A stretch of 64,000 bases of DNA from Amycolatopsis marina. GTDB lineage: Bacteria; Actinomycetota; Actinomycetes; Mycobacteriales; Pseudonocardiaceae. Shown piece after piece: positions 20,165 through 31,113 of this stretch. Position numbers and translations under genes: made by a program. The DNA is taken from assembly GCF_900111885.1 (NCBI RefSeq), contig NZ_FOKG01000019.1:1-64000 (forward strand), read 5' to 3'. The stretch's first letter is position 1. Every line of letters begins with the position of its first letter. The notes below the pieces were generated by a model. It made no database searches. It was not told where the DNA came from and was given only the letters and a program-made list of their open reading frames with translations.

Positions 20165-20651
20165 GCAACGGCCGCGTCGATGCTGCGGGCTCCGGTTGCG
20201 GTGTCGGCTGCCGGAAGACCAGCCACCGCATCGCGCTGTACATGAACAGGCCCTCGCAGCCACCGGCCAGGATCCGGGCCAGGTGGTACTGCACGCCGAG
20301 CGCCACCAGTCCGCTGCCGACACCGAGGATGAACGCGGCGTAGTTCACCGCGATCGCGACCGCGTACAGCGCGGCCTGCCTGCCCACCGGGGCGTGTGAG
20401 CGGAAGTTCAGGCTGCGGTTGAGCAGAAAGCTCAGCCCGAAGGCGATCACGTAGGCCACGGTGACCGCCAGCGCGATCGGCAGCCGCCACCAACCGTGCA
20501 ACATCGTGAGCAGGAGTAGGTCGACACCGAAGGTCGCGGTGTTGATCAGCACGAACCCGAGGAACTCCGGTGCCACGACCGCCGCGAGCCCGAACGGCAG
20601 ACGACGGACGACCGCGGCGCAGAACCGCGCGAACAGAAGCGGAACGCTCAC
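20130..20651 (-). CDS. GtrA-family membrane protein
   Basis: Small inner-membrane protein of 173 residues with four hydrophobic helices. It begins GFVLINTATFGVDLLLLTML and continues with AYVIAFGLSFLLNRSLNFRS, the F-x-L-N-R-x-x-x-F pattern of the GtrA/DPMS flippase-like family. These proteins help translocate polyprenyl-linked sugars for glycan modification. GTG 20651 is chosen because upstream residues of the open frame have no GtrA similarity, though its ribosome site is weak. The C-terminal 20 residues are polar and overlap the convergent GNAT gene by 35 nt. Confidence 0.82.
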   Translation of the reverse strand: MSVPLLFARFCAAVVRRLPFGLAAVVAPEFLGFVLINTATFGVDLLLLTMLHGWWRLPIALAVTVAYVIAFGLSFLLNRSLNFRSHAPVGRQAALYAVAIAVNYAAFILGVGSGLVALGVQYHLARILAGGCEGLFMYSAMRWLVFRQPTPQPEPAASTRPLLTRPGGGRLHR

Positions 20652-20799
20652 CGGGCCAGGCTGGCAGTGCCAGGTGTCCTGCCGTCGACCGGAAAGTGAT
20701 CTTCTGGTGCCGTTCGGCGACGAAATACGGGTGCTGGCCTCAGTTTCCTCCCAGAAAGAACTGCTAGCGTGGAAAACCGGATCTGCACCGGGGAGATAT

Positions 20800-21321
20800 A
20801 TGTTCGGCTGGTTGTGCGTGACGCTTGGCGTCGCGTTCGGCTCCGCGCTCATCCCCCTCATCAGCGTCGAGGTCTTCGTGATCGGCCTGGTCACCAGTGA
20901 TCCCGGAATTCCGTGGATCGCGGTCGGCGCCGCGGTCGCGCTGGGCCAGATCGCGGGCAAGCTCGTCTATTACCTGGCGGCACGCGGATCCGTCCGGCTG
21001 CCGGACTTCCTGCACGACCGGCTGCACCGCGAGCGACCCCCTTCACCGCGCCGGGACCGATGGCGAGCACGGACCAAACGCGTCCGGCGCTGGATCGAGG
21101 CACTGCGGGAGCGGTGTCACCGGCATCCGCACTGGATGACCGGCACCTACGGCGTCAGCTCCGTGGTCGGTCTCCCACCGTTCATGGCGACGACCGTGCT
21201 CGCCGGGCTGGTCCGGATGCCGATGTCCACCTTCCTCGCGGCCGGGCTGCTCGGCCGGTTCGTCCGGTTCAGCGCGCTCGCCGCCGCACCCGCCCTGTTC
21301 GCGGGCTGGCTACACCTCTGA
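20800..21321 (+). CDS. Small VTT/DedA-like membrane protein
   Basis: Membrane protein of 173 residues starting at ATG 20800 with GGGGAG just upstream. An N-terminal helix pair (CVTLGVAFGSALIPLISVEV, then a re-entrant-like stretch ending in GQIAGKLVYYLAARGS) precedes a strongly basic soluble loop (DRLHRERPPSPRRDRWRART). A C-terminal hydrophobic half includes TGTYGVSSVVGLPPFMATTV. The SVVGLPPF and G-R-F-x-R patterns are those of the VTT/SNARE-associated (DedA) family of lipid scramblase/flippase-type proteins. It is shorter than typical DedA (about 200). Its 3' end overlaps the convergent LLM oxidoreductase gene by 12 nt. Confidence 0.75.
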   Translation: MFGWLCVTLGVAFGSALIPLISVEVFVIGLVTSDPGIPWIAVGAAVALGQIAGKLVYYLAARGSVRLPDFLHDRLHRERPPSPRRDRWRARTKRVRRWIEALRERCHRHPHWMTGTYGVSSVVGLPPFMATTVLAGLVRMPMSTFLAAGLLGRFVRFSALAAAPALFAGWLHL

Positions 21322-22230
21322 GCTGATCAGCGCCGCACCGGCATGTGCCGCTAACGCTTCCAGGAGTTCGGCTTGCCGCTGCGGCGGAACCGCGACAAGG
21401 TTCAGGGTGATGTGCATCTCGTCGGCCCCGACCGCCTGTGCGCGTGCCAGATCCGACAGCACGGCCTCGGTGAACATGTCCGGTGAGATCGGCCCCTCGG
21501 GGTAGGGCTGGATCGAGTTCACCACCACAGTGCCGCTGCCACCTGCTTCGCGATACCAGTCGACCTGCCTGCGCGTGTCGTCCCAGCCCATCGGCAACGC
21601 GACGGTGACGAACCCGTCCCCGATGCGAGCCGCTCGCTCGATCGTCCGCCGGGTCGTCGCGCCGAACAACAGCGGAATCGAGCTGCCCCACGGTTTGGGG
21701 CCGATCGTGCAACGCGGTATCTCGTAGTGCTCGCCGTGGAATTCGACCGGATCCGGGCCCCAGCACGCACGCATCGCGGCCACGTGCTCGGCGAAACCCG
21801 CGCCCCGCCGACTCAGCGGAACCCCGGCAGCGACGAACTCCTCCGGAACGCAGTACGGCGGTTCCCTGGTACCGCCGCCCTGGCCGATTCCCACGTCGAG
21901 GCGGCCGCGCGAGAGCTGGTCGAGGGTCGCCAGCTTACGGGCGAGCACGAAGGGCGGCTGAAAGATCGAGTTCAGGATCCCGGTGCTCACCCGGATTCGC
22001 TCGGTGTGGGCGGCGGCCCACGTCAGCATCTCCAGCGGATCCCACACGTAGGACTCCGGCAGCTCGGCATCATTGCGCCAGTCCTGTCGAACGGGCGTGA
22101 GCAGCCGTTCGTTGACCGACACACCATGGAACCCGAGCCGTTCGACGGCCTGAGCGACGGTAACCACGGCGTCCGGGCCCGCGTGCGGGCCGACATGCGG
22201 CAGGCTGACGCCGATGCGGGGAACGTTCAT
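21310..22230 (-). CDS. LLM-class (F420-dependent type) oxidoreductase
   Basis: Luciferase-like TIM-barrel oxidoreductase of 306 residues. The N-terminus MNVPRIGVSLPHVGPHAGPD and the segments YVWDPLEMLTWAAAHTERIR and RLDVGIGQGGGTREPPY match the actinobacterial F420-dependent LLM subfamily. The active-site region lies near GPDPVEFHGEHYEIPRC. ATG 22230 with GGAGGAG upstream is preferred over an in-frame ATG 18 nt earlier. The cofactor (F420 versus FMN) is inferred from the subfamily only, and the substrate is unknown. It is divergent from the YciI-sigma module. Confidence 0.86.
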   Translation of the reverse strand: MNVPRIGVSLPHVGPHAGPDAVVTVAQAVERLGFHGVSVNERLLTPVRQDWRNDAELPESYVWDPLEMLTWAAAHTERIRVSTGILNSIFQPPFVLARKLATLDQLSRGRLDVGIGQGGGTREPPYCVPEEFVAAGVPLSRRGAGFAEHVAAMRACWGPDPVEFHGEHYEIPRCTIGPKPWGSSIPLLFGATTRRTIERAARIGDGFVTVALPMGWDDTRRQVDWYREAGGSGTVVVNSIQPYPEGPISPDMFTEAVLSDLARAQAVGADEMHITLNLVAVPPQRQAELLEALAAHAGAALISSEV

Positions 22231-22333
22231 CTCTCCTCCGATAGCCACTCGACACGGGTCCGCCCGGTACGGCGCACCCTACAGATGGTCGGACACACCC
22301 GTGCGATCTTGCGGTCGATGGTCGATCGGGAGA

Positions 22334-22360
22334 TGTCAAGATCGCGAAGTCGGTACCGAC
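22334..22360 (+). promoter_or_regulatory. Candidate ECF42-type promoter
   Basis: TGTCAA (22334-22339), a 17-nt spacer and CGAC (22357-22360) lie 62 nt upstream of the YciI-like gene. This is close to my recollection of the ECF42 target motif (TGTCGA in the -35 region, CGA/TC in the -10). Such sigma factors usually transcribe their own DGPF/YciI partner gene. A 10-bp inverted repeat (CGGTACCGAC / GTCGGCACCG, one mismatch) starts in the -10 region. Confidence 0.45.
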
Positions 22361-22421
22361 CCACTTCGGTCGGCACCGTGCCGGCGCCGGTGAACACCGG
22401 TGGAGCAGTCGAGGAGAAGAC

Positions 22422-22790
22422 ATGCAGTTCCTGCTGATCATGCACATGAATCCACGGATCTGGGACGCCCTGACCGAGGAGGAACGCAAGGAGGTGATGG
22501 ACGGACACGGGGCGTTCATCGAGGCCGTCACGGAGTCCGGCGAGATGGTGGGCACCACCGGGCTTTCCGACCCCGCGACCAGTTCGGTGGTGCGGGTTCG
22601 AGCCGGAGTCCCCGCGGTGACCGACGGGCCGTACCTGGAGTCGAAGGAGTACCTCGCGGGCTACTACCTCGTCGACTGCGCGAGCCGGGAACGCGCGCAC
22701 GAGCTGGCGGCGATGATTCCGGACGCCAGGGTGGACGGGCTCGGCATCGAGGTCCGCCCGGTCGTCTTCTCGGGCACCCCGGAGAGCTGA
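22422..22790 (+). CDS. YciI/DGPF-domain protein partnered with ECF42 sigma factor
   Basis: Small protein of 122 residues beginning MQFLLIMHMNPRIWDALTEE, with VTDGPYLESKEYLAGYYLVD in the middle. The DGP motif and fold belong to the YciI/DGPF family (DUF1330-like ferredoxin barrel). In actinobacteria this gene is the standard first partner of ECF42 sigma factors, which follow here after 8 nt. A GAGGAGAAG ribosome site precedes ATG 22422. Its biochemical activity is unknown. A redox- or stress-linked role is suggested by family context only. Confidence 0.88.
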   Translation: MQFLLIMHMNPRIWDALTEEERKEVMDGHGAFIEAVTESGEMVGTTGLSDPATSSVVRVRAGVPAVTDGPYLESKEYLAGYYLVDCASRERAHELAAMIPDARVDGLGIEVRPVVFSGTPES

Positions 22791-22798
22791 GTTCCCTG

Positions 22799-24046
22799 GT
22801 GACTCCGGACCGGGAGCCCGTCGGGGACCTGCTGCACGAACTCACACCGCAGGTCCTCGGCGTGCTCCTGCGCCGCTACGGCGGCTTCGACACCTGTGAG
22901 GACGCGGTGCAGGAAGCACTGCTGGCCGCGGCGACCCAGTGGCGGACCGACGGCGTGCCGGACAACCCGAGGGCCTGGCTGATCACGGTCGCCTCGCGTC
23001 GCCTCGTCGACCACCTGCGCAGCGAGCACGCTCGCCGACGCAGGGAGGCGACGGTGTTCGCACGGGAGTTGCCCGGGGCCGAGCTGACGCCCGCTGCCGG
23101 TGAGCGGCACCCCGGCGACCGGGACGACACGTTGACCCTGCTCTTCCTGTGCTGCCACCCCACGCTGACACCGGCCTCCCAGGTGGCCCTCACGCTGCGC
23201 GCCGTCGGCGGGCTCAGCACCGCCGAGATCGCCAGAGCGTTCCTGGTCCCCGAGGCCACGATGGCGCCGCGAATCAGCCGCGCCAAGCAGCGGATCAAAG
23301 CTGCGGGAGCTACTTTCCGCCTACCGGGACAGGCAGAGTGGCTCGACCGGCTGGGTTCTGTCCTGCATGTGCTCTACCTGATCTTCAACGAGGGATACAC
23401 CGCCAGTGCGGGCGCCGCCCTGCAGCGTCAGGACCTGGCCCGGGAGGCGATCCGCCTCACCAGGGCTCTGTACGGCTCCCTGCCAGACGACGGCGAGGTG
23501 GCCGGGCTCCTCGCGCTCATGGTGCTGACCGATGCCCGGCGGCCGGTCCGCACAGGTATGGACGACGCGCTCGTACCACTCGCCGAACAGGACCGGACGC
23601 GCTGGAACGCCGCCGCGATCGAAGAGGGCACCCGGTTGGTCGCCGATGCCATGGCTCGCGCGGAACTCGGGCCGTACCAACTGCAGGCGGCGATCGCCGC
23701 AGTGCACATGGCAGCTCCGAGCGCCGAGGACACCGACTGGGAACAGATCCGCATCCTGTACCGGGTTCTCGGCCGAATCGCGCCGAATCCGGTGGTCACG
23801 CTCAATCACGCCGTCGCCGTGGCGATGACCCAGGGTGCGCGCGCCGGGCTCGATCTTTTGGCGACACTGGACGACGACGACCGGATGGTCCGGCACCACC
23901 GGCTGCACGCCGTGCGCGGGCACCTGTTGGAACTTGCCGGTGACAAGCCCACGGCACGGGAAAGCTACCTGCTGGCAGCCCGGCGCACGACGAGTCTGCC
24001 CGAACGGCGCTACCTGCTGGAGCGCGCCGCCCGGCTGGCCGAATGA
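22799..24046 (+). CDS. RNA polymerase sigma factor, ECF42 group
   Basis: ECF sigma factor of 415 residues with a long C-terminal extension. Region 2 contains YGGFDTCEDAVQEALLAAAT and DNPRAWLITVASRRLVDHLR. Region 4 contains LTLRAVGGLSTAEIARAFLV followed by ATMAPRISRAKQRIK. The about 200-residue C-terminal domain (LYLIFNEGYTASAGAALQRQ onward) is the TPR-like extension typical of ECF42, required for activity in studied members. There is no anti-sigma gene, and none is expected for this group. GTG 22799 gives the usual start VTPDREPVGDLLH. It likely forms an operon with the YciI gene and is autoregulated through the candidate promoter upstream. Confidence 0.92.
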   Translation: MTPDREPVGDLLHELTPQVLGVLLRRYGGFDTCEDAVQEALLAAATQWRTDGVPDNPRAWLITVASRRLVDHLRSEHARRRREATVFARELPGAELTPAAGERHPGDRDDTLTLLFLCCHPTLTPASQVALTLRAVGGLSTAEIARAFLVPEATMAPRISRAKQRIKAAGATFRLPGQAEWLDRLGSVLHVLYLIFNEGYTASAGAALQRQDLAREAIRLTRALYGSLPDDGEVAGLLALMVLTDARRPVRTGMDDALVPLAEQDRTRWNAAAIEEGTRLVADAMARAELGPYQLQAAIAAVHMAAPSAEDTDWEQIRILYRVLGRIAPNPVVTLNHAVAVAMTQGARAGLDLLATLDDDDRMVRHHRLHAVRGHLLELAGDKPTARESYLLAARRTTSLPERRYLLERAARLAE

Positions 24047-24067
24047 CCTACCCGGTGGTCCGCGCTT

Positions 24068-24529
24068 TCAGTGGTCCTGGGCTTCGTGATCCTGCGCTTC
24101 CAGTTCGACGGCCCTGCGCATGGTCTCCCGTGCCCGAGTGCGGTCCCCCGCCACGTCATAGGCGTATGCGAGGCGATACCAGGTGCGCCAGTCGTCGGGA
24201 GCCTCGGTGACCTCGGCTCTGCGCTCGTCGAACCATGAGTCGGCAGCCGCCCGGTCGACCCGCCCGGACGGACGGCGCGGCAGGTCCGAGACGTCCGGCA
24301 GTGCGCCTTCCTCGGCCAGCCGCCGCGACAGGCGCTGGATCCTGGTCCCCGACCGCCAGGTCGTGACCAGGATCCACACGCCGAGCAGCGGCAACAGCAG
24401 CACACCCAGCCCGAACAGCACCGGCACGAACTCCCCGGTGCGCAGCAGGGCGATTCCCCGCCCGGCCAGCAGCACGAGGTACACCGCGACGGCGGCGGTG
24501 AGCAGGAGGGCGATGTTGCGTGATCTCAC
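24068..24529 (-). CDS. Two-helix membrane protein with short TPR-like tail
   Basis: Membrane protein of 153 residues. Helix 1 is about 8-28 (LLLTAAVAVYLVLLAGRGIA) and helix 2 about 35-58 (VPVLFGLGVLLLPLLGVWIL). The cytosolic tail ends in DDWRTWYRLAYAYDVAGDRT followed by RARETMRRAVELEA, one TPR-like helix pair. The position next to dapB matches M. tuberculosis Rv2772c, a membrane protein of unknown function beside dapB. The 165-nt gap to dapB shows no terminator. The last residues repeat EAQDHEAQDH. No function is assigned. Confidence 0.8.
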   Translation of the reverse strand: MRSRNIALLLTAAVAVYLVLLAGRGIALLRTGEFVPVLFGLGVLLLPLLGVWILVTTWRSGTRIQRLSRRLAEEGALPDVSDLPRRPSGRVDRAAADSWFDERRAEVTEAPDDWRTWYRLAYAYDVAGDRTRARETMRRAVELEAQDHEAQDH

Positions 24530-24694
24530 AGTGTCCGACCCAAAACGCGCGACAAGATCGACTCGGAGGGGCTCGGACCTGAGGTGCGAACGTCACCATC
24601 GCTTCTCATTCGCCCTGCCTCCTCGCTCTTGGGCTCTCGCCAGACGCGCTTCTTCCACTGATCATCGCGGACCAACCCGATTTCCGACCCGATC

Positions 24695-26856
<2,162 letters not shown>

Positions 26857-26872
26857 CGTGTCCTTACCTCTG

Positions 26873-26923
26873 CGACGAAACGACCCGTCACCCCCGCTGA
26901 GGCGAGTGACGGGTCGTTCGTCG
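26873..26923 (-). terminator. pnp hairpin terminator/attenuator
   Basis: Arms 26873-26891 and 26906-26923 (reading GTGACGGGTCGTTCGTCG on the plus strand) pair over about 18 bp with one bulged A and a 14-nt loop. It lies just after the pnp stop and before the M16 gene on the minus strand. It could end pnp transcription or protect its 3' end. Confidence 0.8.
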
Positions 26924-26944
26924 GATAGCGGCGGTGCCGGTGAA

Positions 26945-29203
26945 CTACTGAGCGGCGTCGGCCGTCTCGTTCTCTGTCTCCTCGGCCGCAGCGCCTTCGG
27001 CAGGCTGGTCGTCCTGCACCACGATCAGGCTGATCTTGCCGCGGTTGTCGATGTCGGCGATCTCCACGCGGAGCTTGTCACCGACGTTCACGACGTCCTC
27101 GACCTTGTTGATGCGCTTGCCGTTGCCCAGCTTCGAGATGTGCACCAGGCCGTCCTTGCCCGGCAGCAGCGAGACGAAGGCGCCGAAGGCGGCCGTCTTC
27201 ACCACGGTGCCGAGGAAGCGCTCCCCGACCTTGGGCAGCTGCGGGTTGGCGATCGCGTTGATCTTGTCGATCGCGGCCTCGGCCGAAGGGCCGTCCGCCG
27301 CACCGACGTAGATCGTGCCGTCGTCCTCGATGGAGATGTCGGCACCGGTCTCCTCGGTGATGGTGTTGATCATCTTGCCCTTCGGCCCGATGACCTCACC
27401 GATCTTGTCGACCGGGATCTTCACGCTGGTGACGCGCGGCGCGTACGGGCTCATCTCGTCCGGGCCGTCGATGGCCTCGGTCATGACGTCGAGAATGGCG
27501 AGCCGAGCGTCCTTGGCCTGGTTCAGCGCGGCGGCGAGCACCTCGGACGGGATGCCGTCCAACTTGGTGTCCAGCTGCAGCGCGGTGACCACGTCCTTGG
27601 TGCCCGCGACCTTGAAGTCCATGTCACCGAACGCGTCCTCGGCACCGAGGATGTCGGTCAGCGCCACGTACTCGGTCTTGCCGTCGACCTCATCGGAAAC
27701 CAGGCCCATGGCGATCCCCGCGACCGGGGCCTTCAGCGGCACACCGGCGTTGAACAGACCCATGGTGGACGCGCAGACCGAGCCCATCGAGGTCGAGCCG
27801 TTGGAGCCGAGGGCCTCGGAGACCTGACGGATCGCGTAGGGGAACTCGTCCCGCTTCGGCAGCACCGGCACCAGCGCGCGCTCGGCGAGCATGCCGTGCC
27901 CGACCTCGCGACGCTTCGGCGTTCCCACCCGGCCGGTCTCACCGGTGGAGAAGGGCGGGAAGTTGTAGTGGTGCAGGTAGCGCTTGTGCGTTACCGGCGA
28001 CAGCGAGTCGATCTGCTGCTCGAGGCGGAGCATGTTCAGCGTGGTGACACCCAGGATCTGGGTCTCGCCGCGCTCGAACAGCGCCGAACCGTGCGCCCTC
28101 GGGATCACGGCGACCTCGGCGGCGAGCTGGCGGATGTCGGTCAGGCCACGGCCGTCGATGCGGACCTTGTCGCGCAGGATCCGCTGGCGGATCAGGTGCT
28201 TGGTCAGCGAACGGAAGGCGGCGGCGATTTCCTTCTCCCGGCCGGCGAAGGCTTCGCCCTCACCGATGCCGACCTTCGCCAGGACCTCGGCCTTGACCTC
28301 GTCGGTCGCGGTCTCCCTGTCCTGCTTGCCCGCGATGGTCAGCGCCTTCGTCAGGTCGTCGGTCGCGATCGCGGCGACGGCCTCGTAGGCGTCGGGCTGG
28401 TAGGCCGGGAACGTCGGGAAGTCGGCGGTCGGCTTGGCGGCGACGTCGGCGAGCTTCTGCTGCGCCTCGCACAGCACCCGGATGAACGGCTTGGCCGCCT
28501 CCAGGCCCTCGCCGACCACCTGCTCGTTCGGCGCCTTGGCACCGGCGGCGATCAGGTCGAGCGTGTTCTCGCTGCCCTCGGCCTCGACCATCATGATCGC
28601 CACGTCACCGGCGTCGTTGACGACGCGGCCGGCGACGACCATGTTGAACGTGGCCTTCTCCAGCTGCTCCCAGGTCGGGAACGCGACCCACTGGTCCTCG
28701 ATCAGCGCGACGCGGACGCCGGCGATCGGGCCGGAGAACGGGATGCCGCTGAGCTGGGTGGACGCCGAAGCCGCGTTGATGGCCAGGACGTCGTAGGGGT
28801 CCTGCGGGTCCAGGCTCTGCACTGTGATGACGACCTGGATCTCGTTGCGCAGTCCGTCGGCGAACGACGGGCGCAGCGGGCGGTCGATCAGGCGGCAGGT
28901 CAGGACGGCGTCGGTGGAGGGACGGCCCTCACGGCGGAAGAACGAGCCGGGAATCTTCCCGATCGCGTACATCCGCTCCTCGACGTCCACCGTCAGCGGG
29001 AAGAAGTCGAAATGCTCCTTCGGGTGCTTCGATGCGGTGGTCGCCGACAGGAGCATGGTCTCGTCGTCCAGGTACGCAACGACGGATCCGGCGGCCTGCC
29101 TGGCCAGCCTGCCCGTCTCGAAGCGGACCGTGCGGGTGCCGAACCGGCCGTTGTCGATCACGGCTTCGGTCTCGTGCACGGTTGTTCCGCTTGCGTCGGT
29201 CAT
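26945..29203 (-). CDS. pnp: Polyribonucleotide nucleotidyltransferase (PNPase/GpsI)
   Basis: Phosphorolytic 3'-5' exoribonuclease of 752 residues, the same length as M. tuberculosis GpsI. Two RNase PH domains flank an alpha-helical linker; the second contains [20 protein letters not shown] and [14 protein letters not shown] domain ([20 protein letters not shown]) and an S1 domain ([20 protein letters not shown]) complete the RNA-binding tail, and the last 25 residues are acidic. The start is ATG 29203, preceded by GAGGAG. The frame runs further upstream through the leader but without homology. It lies downstream of rpsO in the conserved rpsO-pnp order, with a 300-nt structured gap. Confidence 0.97.
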   Translation of the reverse strand: MTDASGTTVHETEAVIDNGRFGTRTVRFETGRLARQAAGSVVAYLDDETMLLSATTASKHPKEHFDFFPLTVDVEERMYAIGKIPGSFFRREGRPSTDAVLTCRLIDRPLRPSFADGLRNEIQVVITVQSLDPQDPYDVLAINAASASTQLSGIPFSGPIAGVRVALIEDQWVAFPTWEQLEKATFNMVVAGRVVNDAGDVAIMMVEAEGSENTLDLIAAGAKAPNEQVVGEGLEAAKPFIRVLCEAQQKLADVAAKPTADFPTFPAYQPDAYEAVAAIATDDLTKALTIAGKQDRETATDEVKAEVLAKVGIGEGEAFAGREKEIAAAFRSLTKHLIRQRILRDKVRIDGRGLTDIRQLAAEVAVIPRAHGSALFERGETQILGVTTLNMLRLEQQIDSLSPVTHKRYLHHYNFPPFSTGETGRVGTPKRREVGHGMLAERALVPVLPKRDEFPYAIRQVSEALGSNGSTSMGSVCASTMGLFNAGVPLKAPVAGIAMGLVSDEVDGKTEYVALTDILGAEDAFGDMDFKVAGTKDVVTALQLDTKLDGIPSEVLAAALNQAKDARLAILDVMTEAIDGPDEMSPYAPRVTSVKIPVDKIGEVIGPKGKMINTITEETGADISIEDDGTIYVGAADGPSAEAAIDKINAIANPQLPKVGERFLGTVVKTAAFGAFVSLLPGKDGLVHISKLGNGKRINKVEDVVNVGDKLRVEIADIDNRGKISLIVVQDDQPAEGAAAEETENETADAAQ

Positions 29204-29503
29204 ATGGTGTTTCTCCTCATCGTCTCGGGCAACGCTGTCCCCACCCTTTGGGGCACGCCCGAGGAACTGAGGCCGGTCTTCGATCGAAGCCCCCGGGTTC
29301 GACCCGGGAGCCACTACCGAGGACCGGCAGACTTGTCCTCGTGCGCGGTGCGCTCGCCCTGTCTTCTTCGTCTAACTCGTGTCTTGCTGTGTTTCCTCCG
29401 AAGAACAGTCACACCAGCTTCGGGGTGTTGACGTTCTTGCGGTGTTTCCTGCGGTTATGCACCGAGGGGGAGCGACCCGGTGGCCACTCCCCCTCGGTTC
29501 AGC
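29204..29503 (-). promoter_or_regulatory. Structured leader between rpsO and pnp
   Basis: Three hundred nt without a gene. It contains the 12-bp palindrome CTTCGATCGAAG (29278-29289), immediately followed by a 7-bp hairpin CCCGGGT-TCG-ACCCGGG (29292-29308), about 75-105 nt upstream of the pnp ATG. The rpsO terminator hairpin sits at the far end. In E. coli a pnp leader hairpin mediates autoregulation, and a similar role here is inference. Confidence 0.45.
29461..29498 (-). terminator. rpsO terminator hairpin
   Basis: A perfect 12-bp stem pairs ACCGAGGGGGAG (29461-29472) with CTCCCCCTCGGT (29487-29498) around a 14-nt loop. It begins 5 nt after the rpsO stop on the minus strand. No T-tract follows. 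Confidence 0.85.
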
Positions 29504-29773
29504 TCATCGGCGGAGGCCGAGGCGCTGGATCAGCGCCCTGTACCGCTCGATGTCCACCTTCATCACGTAGTTGAGCAGCCGGCGGCGACGGCCGACCAGC
29601 AACAACAGACCACGACGCGAGTGGTGGTCGTGCTTGTGAGTCTTCAGGTGCTCGGTGAGGCCGATGATCCGCTTGGTCAGCAGGGCCACCTGGGCCTCGG
29701 GCGATCCGGTGTCCGAGTCGTGCACGCCGTACTCGGTGAGGATCGACTTCTTTTCGTCAGTGGACAGAGCCAC
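29504..29773 (-). CDS. rpsO: 30S ribosomal protein S15 (uS15)
   Basis: Primary 16S rRNA-binding protein of 89 residues, the standard S15 length. Characteristic stretches are [20 protein letters not shown], then [19 protein letters not shown], and [20 protein letters not shown]. The GTG start at 29773 is preceded by TAGGAGAA; the longer open frame upstream has no similarity. It is followed by its own hairpin terminator and then pnp, the order conserved across bacteria. Autoregulation of S15 synthesis is known in other bacteria, but no pseudoknot was modelled here. Confidence 0.98.
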   Translation of the reverse strand: MALSTDEKKSILTEYGVHDSDTGSPEAQVALLTKRIIGLTEHLKTHKHDHHSRRGLLLLVGRRRRLLNYVMKVDIERYRALIQRLGLRR

Positions 29774-29893
29774 GCTGGTTCTCCTACTTATCTCTGTGCC
29801 GTGCGGCCCGGACGATCGTTCACGTCGGGTGAGACGGTCACGGCCGCCACGGACTGCAGCCGGACCCAACTATCGAGCGTAGCAGCCACGTAA

Positions 29894-30391
29894 TTACCGC
29901 ACGTGCTCGACAAGGCCGAAGCGCTCGATCGGGGTGTAACGCGGCCCCGGCTCACTGGCGCACAGCACGACCTCGGTCGCCGTCCACGACGGTCCCCGGT
30001 ATCCCGCGAGCGTGTCCGCGAGGGACTCCGGCCGCAGCCGGTCCCGGTTTCGCGCGACGGTGAGATGCGGGCGAAACGGGCGCTCGTCGGCCTTCGCTTC
30101 GGTCGCGGTCGCCAGATCGGCCAGGTTTCCGTCCACTCCTACCCATAATACGCCGGGAAACGTTCCCGTCCCCGTGAGCCGCACCTCCCGGGCCGGGAGC
30201 CCGGTCAGCGATGTCCGTAGCTGACCCGCTCTGGCCTGCGGATCGTCGACGCCGTAGAAGCCGAGTGTGATGTGCCACTGCGACGGCGGAGTCCAGCGCA
30301 GCCCGGCTTCGGGCACGTCGTCCAGCGCCTCCCGGAGCGACCGCACCGCCTCGGCGGACGGCACCAGTGCGCTGAACAACCGCACGCCCAC
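29894..30391 (-). CDS. thpR: RNA 2',3'-cyclic phosphodiesterase (2H family)
   Basis: Two-histidine phosphoesterase of 165 residues. The two HxT/S motifs are WHITLGF (His40) and FRPHLTVARN (His109), separated by the distance usual for ThpR/LigT proteins. They hydrolyse RNA 2',3'-cyclic phosphates to 2'-phosphates. The GTG start at 30391 sits within a Gly/purine-rich leader (reading GGTGGGTGACGG on the minus strand) that merges with the tandem repeat upstream. It is preceded by the HTH gene in the same orientation, about 100 nt away. Confidence 0.92.
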   Translation of the reverse strand: MGVRLFSALVPSAEAVRSLREALDDVPEAGLRWTPPSQWHITLGFYGVDDPQARAGQLRTSLTGLPAREVRLTGTGTFPGVLWVGVDGNLADLATATEAKADERPFRPHLTVARNRDRLRPESLADTLAGYRGPSWTATEVVLCASEPGPRYTPIERFGLVEHVR

Positions 30392-30411
30392 CCGTCACCC
30401 ACCTCCACCCA

Positions 30412-30483
30412 AAACGAGTCGCTGCGCGACGCGGAATCGCCCACCGTCACCCACCCCCAAACGAGTCGCTGCGCGACGCGGAA
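30412..30483. repeat. Tandem 47-bp repeat with internal hairpin
   Basis: The core of 25 bp starting AAACGAGTCGCTGCGCGACG is present identically at 30412-30436 and 30459-30483, a 47-bp period. Each is preceded by a related CGTCACCCACC stretch. Each core contains the hairpin GTCGC-TGC-GCGAC. It occupies the gap between the HTH gene and thpR and so forms the thpR leader. Confidence 0.9.
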
Positions 30484-30491
30484 ATGGCTTC

Positions 30492-30971
30492 TCAGGAGTT
30501 CTTGCCCGCCCTGCGCAGCAGGTCGGCGATCGCCGGAAAGTCCGGATCCAGGCGGTTGGCGGCATCCACCAGGTTCTCGTCCTCGGCGACCTCCCGCAGC
30601 GCGGCGAGCACCGCACGGTCGTCCGTACCCGCCCCGACGGGCAGCGTGTCCCGGCCGACCGTGGGCCTGGCATCGCGCACGTCCTCGAGGGCCCCCCGGA
30701 GCGCCTCGCGGTTACCCGCCGCGACGGCGGGGATGAGGATCTTTCGTTCGAGCATGATCATCCGGGCGAGCACGACCGGGTTGCCGATCTTCGCGCGCCT
30801 CCCGCTCATCACCTGGCTCAGCATCGGGGCACTGATGCCGAGCACTTCGGCGAGGAAGGCCTGCGAGACGTCGAACGCCACAACGAGTCTGCGGACCCGG
30901 TCGCCCAGTGGTTCCCCGTACCACTCCCGCTGAAGTGCGATGTTGCGCTGGACGATCTTCTGGTCCTCCAC
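30492..30971 (-). CDS. Helix-turn-helix DNA-binding protein
   Basis: Protein of 159 residues. The N-terminal half includes VRRLVVAFDVSQAFLAEVLG followed by ISAPMLSQVMSGRRAKIGN, a clear XRE-like helix-turn-helix (about 27-65). The C-terminal half is Ala/Arg/Asp-rich and helical (ALRGALEDVRDARPTVGRDT), without a recognisable ligand domain. It lies between ribF and thpR on the same strand. A similar regulator next to ribF occurs in other actinobacteria as far as I recall, but no target is known. ATG 30971 is used. Confidence 0.82.
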   Translation of the reverse strand: MEDQKIVQRNIALQREWYGEPLGDRVRRLVVAFDVSQAFLAEVLGISAPMLSQVMSGRRAKIGNPVVLARMIMLERKILIPAVAAGNREALRGALEDVRDARPTVGRDTLPVGAGTDDRAVLAALREVAEDENLVDAANRLDPDFPAIADLLRRAGKNS

Positions 30972-31113
30972 CTTTGTCCTGCTCCCCTAGACAGCAACTC
31001 TGCGAACGGCCCGATACGGGCGGCCCCTGCCGAGCATCTTGCCAGCTGGGACGGTCGGCCGTGGCTGAATCACCCAGCCGTTCGCATTCGCACCGCGGAT
31101 GCCCGCATCCGGC

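Noticed and set aside
29278-29310. Possible tRNA T-arm (GGTTCGA inside a GC stem)
   Set aside because: The loop between the paired arms is too short for a T-loop, and no acceptor, D or anticodon arm can be fitted around it.
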